A stretch of DNA of 64,000 nt, taken from Pelodera strongyloides (lineage: Eukaryota > Nematoda > Chromadorea > Rhabditida > Rhabditidae). Below, one piece after another: positions 22,401 through 31,659 of the stretch. The notes under the pieces are model-generated. The model did no database searches. It was not told where the DNA came from and was given only the letters and a program-made list of their open reading frames with translations. The stretch's first letter is position 1; every line of letters begins with the position of its first letter. The translations under genes and the position numbers were made by a program. The stretch covers positions 105,126 through 169,125 of the forward strand of contig JAANDG010000310.1 in NCBI GenBank assembly GCA_036852015.1. Direction: 5' to 3'.

Positions 22401-24421
22401 AAACTTTTTTCTATTAATATTATTGAACTTGTAAAACGAAATCCAATTCCAAGAATACTTGTTTTTTGAGCTTTTTGCATGGAAACGTTAACCCAAAATT
22501 TGCGAACAAAAACGATAAAAATCCAAACCTTGTATGCGGTAGTTTCGGTATTTACTGGTGAAGTCTAAAAACATTGCAAATAAGTAACTGCAGTGCATTT
22601 CGTTAGTTTCCATAAGTCCACCAAGCTCCCTCGATATTCCCTTGTAGTTCAGTTTTATTTTCGAGTCAAAAAAAAACATTTTCTCCCATGTTATCTATAT
22701 TCTATATTACAGACATAAGGATAAGTTCGTCCAAAACTATTGGTTGAACTCGAGTTAGGTACTTTTGCAACACTTTATTGATTTATTTACACCACACGAT
22801 GAGCAACACAGGTGATGAAGTTAAACAATATATAACGCGTTGGTACAAACTAAGAATAAGTTGATTTGCAATCCGACAAAAATAAGAAAATATATATATC
22901 GTATTCATTAAAACTCGTTCAGAAGAATTCTCCTACCGTATGGCTCGGCGGCTCATTTGTTGTATGACTTGTTGTTGGTTCCACACTGCTTGACGTCTGT
23001 AAAACAATTTTGATAATCAAAGGCATCTTCACTTAGAACCTTCTCGTGTAATAAAATTTAAAGGGATATAGCGGCCGGTTTTGGTTAAATGCGCTGCATT
23101 TCCATATGATGTTGTATGCAAATAAATGAAATTATCCTAAAAATCGACCAGTTTTCCACAGCTATTTTCATACACCACGCGGGAATACAGCGTCGAATAG
23201 ATGTTTCAAACACAGACGAATACGGGCTCAAAATCTCATGAACGCAATTGAAACAATACAAGTTGCGGTTATACACACCACGCCATTTAATCTAAAAGAA
23301 AATAGACAATTTCAAAATCGTGTAGTACCTCATGATCTGGCTTTGATGATGTTGCTGGCTCCACAGACGTTGTAGGCGCCTCAGAGGTGGTTGGCTAATA
23401 GTGTCTCATTAAAAAAATTGGTATTTGGCTCTTTTTATTTCGCACAACGCTTATCTGCGACGGCTCGCTTTAAGCTAGCCGAACACGAACAAATTTCTTT
23501 CTTTTTTTTCTCGCAGGAGACGTCACCAAATTGTTTCCAGCTATAAAAACAATTTGGTGACCAGTCATCAACCACTCTGAGACTGTGTTATGACTAGTTG
23601 TCGACGGTTGCCGGGAAAAATTGCCCTCCAAGCAAAAGTCGCCAAATGTGGTCGCCAAAATGGTATCCAGATGGTCGTCACATGGTCGCCACATGTTTTA
23701 ACCAAGGCTAGTCTTCAAAAGGAAAGCATATTTATGGAAAAAAAACAGTGAAGACCACCCTTCCCAGGCCGGCACGTTTCAGCAACAATTCAAACTGGTT
23801 ACTCCCATGACACATGACCATAAAATTTACATAATCCATAAATATCAAAACCCATAAACAATAATAATAAATCCCCCGGCTCGGCCCATTCTTCTTACTT
23901 AGTAGTGTAAAACTTAGGCGTGAAAATAGAAAAGTGTAAAATAACTGAAATAACCTCTGTGGGTCGGCTGGTTCATCAGCATTCACAGGTCGCCGCACAC
24001 ACATGATAACACTAAACATAAATACAAATTTGACAATAAATGGAAGAAACAGGGTAGCTGACCTGACTGAAAGCCAAAGTAATGCTCCAAAATTGTTTGC
24101 CAAAAAAAAGTGAAGAGAATGTAGGTTCGAATTAATTTTGCTAGTCATGCTGCTAATTTTTAAACAGTAAGTTCCCTAATGTTATTTTGGTTATTTCCTA
24201 ATTGTAAGGCTATTTTTAGGTAGTTTCCTAAGTTTAAGACTCCCTACGATTAAGGTTCCAAAATGACTAAGTCCCCAAGGTTAAGGTAAAATAAATAGAT
24301 CAAGCAACGATCTGCTCAAAGTATTAAAGGTAGGTGGACATAAACAGCATACAAAATTTCACTGAAAACACAGTATTAATCACTTACCAATCATAAACAA
24401 AAGCAGCCATTGATGGCGCAT
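16495..24421 (-). CDS. secreted mucin-like / coiled-coil / EGF-like protein, one 5' junction unresolved
   Basis: Not recognised by name. Exons (minus): 24388-24421, 23329-23394, 22937-22996, 22529-22564, 22060-22148, 21495-21664, 21112-21251, 20987-21023, 20265-20359, 19929-20013, 19756-19861, 19224-19339, 18733-18849, 17411-17517, 16495-16593. The first encodes MRHQWLLLFMI, a signal-peptide start. Next come Thr/Ser/Pro-rich mucin-like exons, then a helical charged segment (LEDELIQLKEDLD) of about 130 residues, a short PPTTTPGPTTAP linker, a beta-rich extracellular segment with N-glycosylation sites, and a C-terminal Cys-rich EGF-like part (CAGFECGNGTC, CECKDGYENPP). The frame stops right after the last EGF-like unit, with no transmembrane helix, so the product should be secreted. 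Phases agree at every junction except 24388 to 23394, where an exon is probably missing. Two donors (19929, 19756) were chosen because they keep phase; a GTTAGT at 19898-19903 is an alternative for the first. Confidence 0.75.
16707..16795 (+). repeat. poly-C runs (G-runs on minus strand)
   Basis: Three C runs of roughly 11-18 bases separated by short A/GT-containing spacers, inside the last intron of the EGF-like secreted gene. The minus strand could form a G-quadruplex. Proline-rich and glycine-rich frames here are artefacts. Confidence 0.9.
16849..16892. repeat. perfect GC-rich hairpin, 18-bp arms
   Basis: GCGCACCCAGCCGCGTAG, an 8-base spacer, then its exact reverse complement. Smaller pieces of the same sequence (CGCGGCTGG) recur within 150 bases. 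Confidence 0.9.
17696..17871. mobile_element. TTAA MITE family A, diverged copy
   Basis: Starts TTAAAGCGAATAACGGCCGG and ends TTGTTATTTCGCTTT. The outer TIR is recognisable but both ends have decayed. Confidence 0.7.
17900..18082. mobile_element. TTAA MITE family A
   Basis: TIR TTAAAGCGAAATACAGGCCG at the left and CCGGTATTTCGCTTTAA at the right, about 180 bp. Its right TTAA is shared with the next element. Confidence 0.9.
18079..18573. mobile_element. TTAA-flanked element with GGCTCACGAG ends
   Basis: Left end TTAAAGGGTCCGGCTCACGA, right end CTCGTGAGCCTGACACTTTAA-type sequence, about 495 bp. Internal GATATTATAA-type and ACTCATCATCATTTATAT duplications. It begins in the TTAA that ends the preceding family A copy. 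Confidence 0.75.
18993..19163. mobile_element. near-perfect hairpin MITE, family C
   Basis: TTAAAGCGAAATGCTAGCCT at the left, exact complement apart from a few bases at the right. The two arms (about 80 bases) meet at GATTGCCGTGGACGATCG. It lies in an intron of the EGF-like secreted gene. Confidence 0.95.
20610..20791. mobile_element. TTAA MITE family A
   Basis: About 180 bp with both CCGGCCGG-type TIRs and the internal GCTCGATTTTTTATTC and ATTTGCATAAGCTGCATAAG motifs typical of the family. Confidence 0.9.
21805..21840 (+). repeat. dispersed repeat R, fragment
   Basis: ACCCTTGAATAAAAGTGCAC followed by GCTCTTGAA, a fragment of the family at 38133, 48570 and 57058. Confidence 0.6.
21945..22045 (+). 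repeat. GA microsatellite
   Basis: Interrupted GAGA array directly beside the minus-strand exon 22060-22148, inside the intron. Confidence 0.9.
22180..22275 (+). repeat. CT microsatellite
   Basis: CTCTCT array on the other side of the same exon, so the exon is bracketed by GA and CT arrays that could pair in the pre-mRNA. Confidence 0.9.
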
Positions 24422-24805
24422 CTTGAGCTGAATTAAGTTATCGATTTATTGATTGAAAATAAAGTGTTAAAGAATTGAGGACCTTCTTTTCAGCAAACAG
24501 TAGCGCACTTCAGCGGCAAATGGGCGTCACCCGAAATTAAACGGAGCCCCTTGTCGTAAAGATAATAGACCTTATCAGAGAAATTTACAGTTTTTATTAC
24601 TTTTGAATACCGTCATTTCATATATATCAATATATCACAGCACTCGAGCCTAAATTAATGGGGTTCAAAGGCTTTCATTGTTTCTGGGGTCTACTTTTGT
24701 TTATGTGGAAACGGATCCATTATAAGTTATAAGAAGGGGGAACAAAGGCCTGATATAGTTCGGGATTTGAAGTAACATATTCGATCTAAAGCGTTGCATC
24801 ATTTG

Positions 24806-25222
24806 TTAAAGGGTCAGGCCCATTTCAAATGACCCCTATTTTTGATGATTCCATGTGATTCTTCATGTCATGTATAGTAGGATACGATATTTTTCTAATT
24901 TTGAAGCGCAAAATTCACGCAGTATTCGGCAATTTACCATTGCCAGTCATACCCAACTATTTATCGCAGTTGTCACGCCCCTTCGCGCTAATTGGGCAAT
25001 ATGCTCTATTGGGGCGTGGCAATTGCGATATTGGCCAATCAGCGCGAATGGGCGTAACAACTGCGATAAATAGTTGGGTATGACTGCCCACGGTAAATTG
25101 CCGAATAGTGTGTGAATTTTGCGCTTCAAATTAGAAAAATATTGCATCCTCCTATATATGACATGAAGAATCAGATGGAATCATCAAAAATAGGGGCCAT
25201 TTGAAATGGGCCTGTCCCTTTA
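24806..25222. mobile_element. long-palindrome MITE, family B copy 1
   Basis: TTAAAGGGTCAGGCCCATTT at the left, the complement at the right, about 417 bp. The arms pair almost end to end and meet around GGGCAATATGCTCTATTGGG. It shares its right TTAA with a family A element. Confidence 0.95.
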
Positions 25223-25398
25223 AAGCGAATTACCGACGGGTTTTTGAAACGCATCGTGGACACTGAATTCTAACGTATTTATGCTAATTTGCTGTTTTTT
25301 TTATTCTAATTTATGTTCATTTTCATATGTTGGATAGGAAAGATGGTGTACTAGATCGACTAGACGCGTTTCAAAAACCGACCAGTATTTCGCTTTAA
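25219..25398. mobile_element. TTAA MITE family A abutting family B
   Basis: Begins in the same TTAA that ends the family B element; about 180 bp with standard ends. Confidence 0.9.
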
Positions 25399-26070
25399 AA
25401 CAGTCAAACTTAGACAATTGAAACTTGAAAATGGTTCTCAAAATAAACGTACTGTCTAATTATTTTATTTATTGGAAATAATATAAATAATTGATGTAAA
25501 TCAAAGAAAACTCATGAGGAGCTAGTAGTCCCAGAAAAGGTTTTCTTCATTTACCATTAGTATTTTTCTTCCCAAACAGACGAGTACACTTTTAGCTGAA
25601 CGGTTTGTGTATTCGGGCTGAAACGTATCTCTGGACTTATCTTATGTGAGACGTGCTACGTTGACCTGGAATCCGTGAAAATTAGCATAACCTTCGCATG
25701 CTAATGAGAATTAGAATATGAAAACTAGACGAAAAATATTCAAAAGAAAAATTTCAGAACCATCTCATACTAAATTCTAGCTGGCCATCAAGTGGTTGTA
25801 TCGTTTTTATGTGACACTTTTTCCTTTATTTCTATAATTGATTTTAATCCCTTCAGCTATCGATTGCAGTAGATTCAAATCATAATTTTCTAATTTTTGA
25901 GAATCCTTCCACATGGGCAGTTTTGAATTGTCAAATTTGCATTTGATCGTAAATTCGCTTCATAAAATTGCAATAATTTATCACTCAATTGCCAAGATTA
26001 TTGCGCTTTATGCATTTTTCATATCGTTCCCGTTCTTACAAACTTTCAGTAAATCTTGTAAATCGGGATA

Positions 26071-26492
26071 TTAAAGGGTCAGGCCCATTTCAAATGAACC
26101 CCTATTTTTGATGATTCCATATGATTCTTTATACCAAATATAGTAGGATACGATATTGTTCTAATTTTCAAGCGCAAAATTCACGTAGTATTGAGCAGTT
26201 TACCATTGCCAGTCATACCCAACTATTTATCGCAGTTGTCACGCCCCTTCGCGCTAATTGGGCAATATGCTCTATTGGGCGTGGCAATTGCGATATTGGC
26301 CAATAAGCGCGAATGGGCGTGCCAACTAACTGCGATAAATAGTTGGGTATGACTGCCCACGGTAAATTGCTGAACAGTGTGTGAATTTTGCGCTTGAAAA
26401 TTAGAAAAATATTGCATCCTACTATATTTGACATGGAGAATCAGATGGAATCATCAAAATAGGGGTAATTTGAAATGGGCCTGACCCTTTAA
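26071..26492. mobile_element. long-palindrome MITE, family B copy 2
   Basis: Same structure as copy 1, about 422 bp, TTAA at both ends. Confidence 0.95.
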
Positions 26493-26690
26493 TGACCGTA
26501 TTTTTTTTTCTTTATTTTCAATGATTGGTGATAATTTCCAGTTTTCCGTTGATTGAATTTAAATCTTTCAGCTGGAAAAGACCTTGGAATGCCCCCTAAT
26601 GAGGCTGAGCAAGTGGGAAAACTCCGACGTTTGAACTATGTGACGCATGACTAAGCCACAGGACTCCTCGGCATCAAGATAAGTTCTAAA

Positions 26691-27108
26691 TTAAAGGGTC
26701 AGGCCCATTTCAAATGACCCCTATTTTTGATGATTCCATCTGATTCCCCATGTCAAATAAAATAGGATGCAATTTTTGTCTAATTTTCAAACGCAAAATT
26801 CACGCAGTATTCAGCAGTTTCCCATTGTCAGTCATACCCAACTATTTATCGCAGCTGTCACGCCCCTTCGCGCTAATTGGGCAATATGCTCCATTGGGCG
26901 TGGCAATTGCGATATTGGCCAATCAGCGTGAATGGGCGTGCCAACTGCGATAGATAGTTGGGTATGACTGCCCACGGTAAATTGCTGAATAGTGTGTGAG
27001 TTTTGCACTTGAAAATTAGAAAAATATTGCATCCTACTATATTTGACATGGAGAATCAGATGGGATCATCAAAAATAGGGGTCATTTGAAATGGGCCTGA
27101 CCCTTTAA
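26691..27108. mobile_element. long-palindrome MITE, family B copy 3
   Basis: Same structure, about 418 bp, TTAA at both ends. Three copies within 2.3 kb. Confidence 0.95.
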
Positions 27109-27685
27109 GAAAATATTAAATATATAATACATTAAATTCTTCGTCTAGTCAAAGTAAGCTATTTTGTGTTAATTAAGGAAAGTATTAACTACAGTAAACT
27201 CTTATTAAAATTGTTTCCATTACCTTGGGGTTGGGGAGATGCATATACTTATACAAATACATAATGCATAGAGTGGCGTAAGAGTGTTTTCCAGACTCAA
27301 TTCTAACTGTTTTTCCTCCGTTAGCTTTAATGTTTCTAGAATGCTTACACTGGTGAATGAATAATAGTATAATAGTCTCAGTTTTCTATAGTCCCACACA
27401 CGAGAGGGGCTATCATATCCGTTTTTCTTTTTGAGTTACCAACTTTCTAACTAAACTAGGATTGTAAAAAGTTCCGTGGTGCATCTTTTGGGAAATACAC
27501 AATTGAGCGTATATATTGCATAATATGTAATATAACTTCGGGCAAAATATACAAAAGTAGCCGAAAAATCATTACTTTTTCAACTTTACTGGAATATGCA
27601 TGATAAGCTAGTCGAGGCAATATTCAACTGGAAACCTTGAAATCCAACTTGGAGACTTTTCACGGTGTCATAGATACGCACATAA

Positions 27686-28778
27686 CTATTCTCTTACACG
27701 AAACTCTTTGATTCGAGTAATTCCTCAGGCTGTCTTCCTTCTCACAATATTTCTTTATCTCTCGTCCATCGTCTACTTCTTTTGCACACTATTTCCTCCT
27801 TCCAGAAGTTCAGTTCCCATAATAGTACCCTTTTCTCCAACAATTATCACTCAATGCGATAATTGTAGGGGAAGTCGCGCAATGCGTTTACATCGTCTTC
27901 GGTAGCATTGGTAGGTCTCCATGTTACCTGGAGCATATTCACTAGATCTACGAGCCAATGTTTACTTGACATAAGGCAGTGGGTGCACTAGGAGTGAGCA
28001 AACTAACTCTAGGACATGAAGACATGTTACTGCTAGCTCATAATAAACCAGCAAGCCTTTCATTTGTGACGTTCTGCATGAAGTCGTATGCCGCGTGGCA
28101 GAACTTGTTATCCTGCTTTCGCACTATTCCTTTGTAAAAAAATAAAAGCGGCTATCCATAAACTCGGTCCGCTTAATCGCCACAGAATGTAAATGCCGAA
28201 GAGAGGCGCCTAGTTGGTGAGCCGCATTCGGTCCCCTCACTTCAGACTAGGTACTGGGCGACGGCTGTAGAACCTCACCGGTGTCTGCACGAACAGTGCA
28301 TTCACTGGGCCAATCCCATCCGATACGGTAACAAGTTGCAACTATTTTTTTAATTGTAACATGGGGTTTACTTTTACGACTTCCGTGAGAATCTCACAAA
28401 TGAAATGTTTACTGGTGTATTAGGAGCTCGTCGTTACCATGTCTTCATGCCCTAGAGTTAGTGTGCCACTCACTCCCAATGTACCCCTTGTCTTTTCTCA
28501 GGTACGCATTAGCTCATTGATCTAGTGATTGTGTTCCAGGTAATATGGGCATCAACCATTGGTATCGAGAGACGTAAACTCATTACTCTGCTTTTCATGC
28601 AATTAGGTCAATTATTGGTAATTGTAGGAGAAAGGGGTATTATCATGGAGACTTGAACTACTGAAAGAAGGGGCTAGTATGAAAAAGGCGCGGAAGAACG
28701 ATGAGACATTAGATGTAGGCTGAGAGGGAAGACATGTTGGTGATACTCGAGTTAAAGAGTTTGTGTAAGAGAATCGTT
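27686..28778. mobile_element. foldback element with ~400-bp diverged inverted arms
   Basis: Left arm about 27686-28090 and right arm about 28372-28778 are complementary along their length: CTTACACGAAACTCTTTGAT pairs with GTTAAAGAGTTTGTGTAAGA, and GACATGAAGACATG-type sequence pairs further in. A roughly 280-base loop is more GC-rich. The arms differ by many substitutions, so it is old. No transposase frame is present. Confidence 0.8.
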
Positions 28779-29214
28779 ATGTGGCTGCCTAGGACGTTGT
28801 CAGAAGTCTCAACGTGTGGACTCCAAGTGCTCATTGTTGAATATTGCGTCAATTACTGTATGAAGCACATTCCAGAAAAGTTTAAAGTAAACTGCCTTTT
28901 CTGCTACTTCTGGATTTTGCCCGAAGTCATATTATTATCGTATGAAATATGTGTGTTCAACTGCACAGTCCTCGTAGTTATATACTTATACCTCGTTTAT
29001 ATATTGTATCAATTGGTAATTCAACTAGAAACTTAATACGATGTCCCTCATGCGTGCGAATATAAGAACTTTTGTGCATACCGATGCACAAATATTCTTG
29101 CGTTAATTTATGCTTCGTAAATAAAGTAGTTACCGTCCACTACTATTATGAAACACTGACTGTTGACTAACTATGCTAACTAGTGTAGTTTCTAACAAAT
29201 GGTGCCTTATTTAG

Positions 29215-29366
29215 TTTGCTCACTCTATCCGGCCGAGTCAGTTTCGTCTGCGGAAAGGGCTGCATCTCTTCGACGTGATGATTGATGCCGTTTCCCGCAA
29301 CGAAGAGCAAAACATCGAGGGCAAGCTGGCCATCGTCACGATCCTCGGGGACTCAGGGATTCTGAG
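29215..29366 (+). CDS. isolated exon of an unrecognised protein
   Basis: An open stretch of 50 codons plus two bases between a TATTTAG acceptor and a GTTGGT donor. It reads FAHSIRPSQFRLRKGL, HLFDVMIDAVSRNEEQ, NIEGKLAIVTILGDSGIL, a globular mixed alpha/beta composition. It is much more GC-rich than its surroundings (CTG, ATC, GGC, AAG codons), like the other genuine exons here. Flanking exons were not found, so it could be one exon of a large gene, a fragment left by duplication, or a processed piece. The GTTGGT donor also appears at the dehydrogenase exon ending at 7621. I do not recognise the family. Confidence 0.5.
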
Positions 29367-29880
29367 GTTGGTTCGCGTCTGCCTTTCATTTCATTGTACC
29401 ATAATCACTGTTCCAAACCAGACCTTTCCTAGCGGTTACGTATGACATACATTTGTAACTAAAATGCTAGTCGCCAATTTTTAGCCTTTTTTGAAAAGTT
29501 CACTCTCATGAGGTAAAAATTTCTGGTGCTTCGGACAATTTTTTGGATTATGTGATGGCTTAGATTCTTATATATGATAGCCGTCAGTTGGAAATTGATC
29601 TTGATGCAGCTCCTAATCTAAAGAAATATCGATTTTTTTCGCGAGCCTGATTCCTTTAGAATAAAATTTAACAGAATTGAAATACTATTGATAGTATAAT
29701 TGTTTGTTAATTGTTTGTCTACCAAAAAACTCTGGGGGATAGTACGTATATGTACGTGTCAAATGGTGAATGCAGTATTGTGATTTTTGAACGTTGAAAA
29801 ATTTACATGTTTTTTGTGCAATGCAATGAAATGAAATAAAACGAAAATGTAAAATTGTGGGATATAATAATCTTTTTCAG

Positions 29881-30160
29881 GCTAAAAACCTTTGTGAGCG
29901 TGTATCTGAACATTTGAAATTTGAAGAACCCCACCTCATATCGGACAATCATTCCTACATCTGTACGAGAGTCAGGATGATCTCTATTTTTGTGTCTAAC
30001 TTTGTCACAACTGGTGACTACTACATTACGCTTTTTACTGTGATTTGTGAACATGAAAAATTTTATGTTTGCCGACCCTCGCCCCCAAATAGAACAATAA
30101 ATATTTTCAAGTGGGGTGGGGGTCTTGTCCACGATGGAGTTATGACTCCGTGTTTCGGTG
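29881..30160 (+). CDS. possible exon, unrecognised
   Basis: After a TTTTTCAG acceptor the frame stays open for over 90 codons to a CG|GTGAGC donor, with AKNLCERVSEHLKFEEPH near its start and NIFKWGGGLVHDGVMTPCFG near its end. The opposite strand is open over nearly the same span and base composition is not exon-like, so this may be chance. It does not join the exon ending at 29366 in phase (a read-through to a GTATGA at 29440 would). Confidence 0.2.
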
Positions 30161-30329
30161 AGCAGATTTTATGAGTTTCGCGAACATTTCGCTCACATAG
30201 AATTTTCTGCTATAAGTGTGCGAGTGGAGGTTTGGAGTTTACTGCTTGATGATCCATATGTTCCAAAATATATAGCGAAATTTGGAACGTGCGAAAAAAA
30301 ATTGCGAAACTTTTGATATTAGTTATTTC

Positions 30330-30443
30330 ATACATCAACTGTGCCTTATTGCCCTTATTGCATTTTTTTTAACATAAATTACAAACGTTTCACATAAGTG
30401 TTGGAAAGTCGCTTCAGGCGGCGATAGAGCGATAGCCGTCTGG
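30330..30443 (+). mobile_element. Helitron-like 3' fragment
   Basis: Ends GCGATAGCCGTCTGG before T after the hairpin-forming GTCGCTTCAGGCGGCGAT. The 5' end is missing. It is immediately followed by the next copy. Confidence 0.6.
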
Positions 30444-30445
30444 TA

Positions 30446-30688
30446 TCTTCTTATTATATAAAAGAGTAACTGTAGCCTAATTTGCATACCGATGTGCGTG
30501 ACGGAAATGCAAATTTTCGACAAATGGTATAAAAAGAGTGTCGCAGCTCAATATCGAAGTATGCATATGCAATTGTTGCCTATTATGTGAATTTCTTATG
30601 ATACGTTTGAAACTTTGTATATAAGTATGCCCATGCTAAACCAAGCATATTTCCATGTAAGTCGCCTCTGGCGGCGTGAGCCGACTGG
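30446..30688 (+). mobile_element. non-autonomous Helitron-like element
   Basis: Starts TCTTCTTATTATATAAAAGA after A and ends GCCGACTGG before T, with the hairpin GTCGCCTCTGGCGGC just inside the 3' end, as expected for Helitrons. Confidence 0.7.
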
Positions 30689-31659
30689 TTAAATATATTT
30701 ATTCACGAATAAACGAGTAACGTATAAAATGAACAACTGTAATGTAAATTAGATGGACCCGACATATAACACTCGATGACAAATCATGAAGATTATTATG
30801 CTAATTTTTGCTAATCATTCAAAAAAAAATTAGTGAACGGTTCCAATATACGTTGGCCCGTAGGTTGTCATAAAGCTGGGCAAAGGGCACAGGCAATACG
30901 TATTTTGTCTAGATAACTTAATAAATTGCATTTATCGGAACCAATCACTGTACAAGAAAAAACCGAAGGAAAAGGCAACACGAAACTCTACATTAGGCTA
31001 TGGCGGCAAAATATATACACATGGCAAGTTATACTTTATTTATTTATTTTCAAACACACTTATATTCTGGGATACCCGGACCATGTATGCATGCGACAGG
31101 CAATGGGGACATATTATACAGCTTATAGGAGACTAAGGAATTACGGTTTTACTTAGATAGCAATGTTAGTTAACGAAACACGAGTATGAGTGTTGTGAAG
31201 TACGAAGCAAAATTCGAAGAATATGACATAGTTTTTACGGGAGTGAATTTGGCATTAAATTTTAGGTAGTTTTTTTTGGCACAGTGATTCTGTATTCTAT
31301 TTTTGGCTGCAAAATTAGTGGGAATGAAAATAAACACAAATATTCCCGGAGTTACATAACCCTGTTTTGAGTAAAATTATTTCGATTGAAAGGGAATAAA
31401 ACCCCGCCGTAAATCCGCCGCGCACAAGAAATCAACTTCATCTTACATAATTGCGTGCGCGGCACAACTCTCGCTCTGCGCTGGCGCTACTTCCGTGTGC
31501 GCCACAGGTTCCTGGATCTATCCTAATTGGGTATCTATACATCCCATGAATCTTGATAATTCAAGAAACCTGTGAGTGAATGAATCCATAATTAGGAGAG
31601 TGAGAGATGAGAGAGCTAGGAAGAAGGAGACAAGCAGAGGGAAGACCTGACTACGGTAC

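Larger units (their letters stand above)
24422..27685. other. upstream of the EGF-like secreted gene: repeat-filled interval
   Basis: Contains the four inverted-repeat elements at 24806-27108. Nothing coding was recognised; the frames of about 60-70 residues here are translations of the palindrome arms and recur identically in each copy. Confidence 0.6.

Noticed and set aside
23732..24148. 138-residue minus-strand hydrophobic open frame
   Set aside because: Contains one suggestive stretch (see the missing-exon finding), but as a whole it is AT-driven Phe/Leu-rich sequence, and neither end joins neighbouring exons in phase.
24855..27032. Similar 60-70-residue frames repeated six times
   Set aside because: They are the two arms of family B palindromes, not a peptide family.
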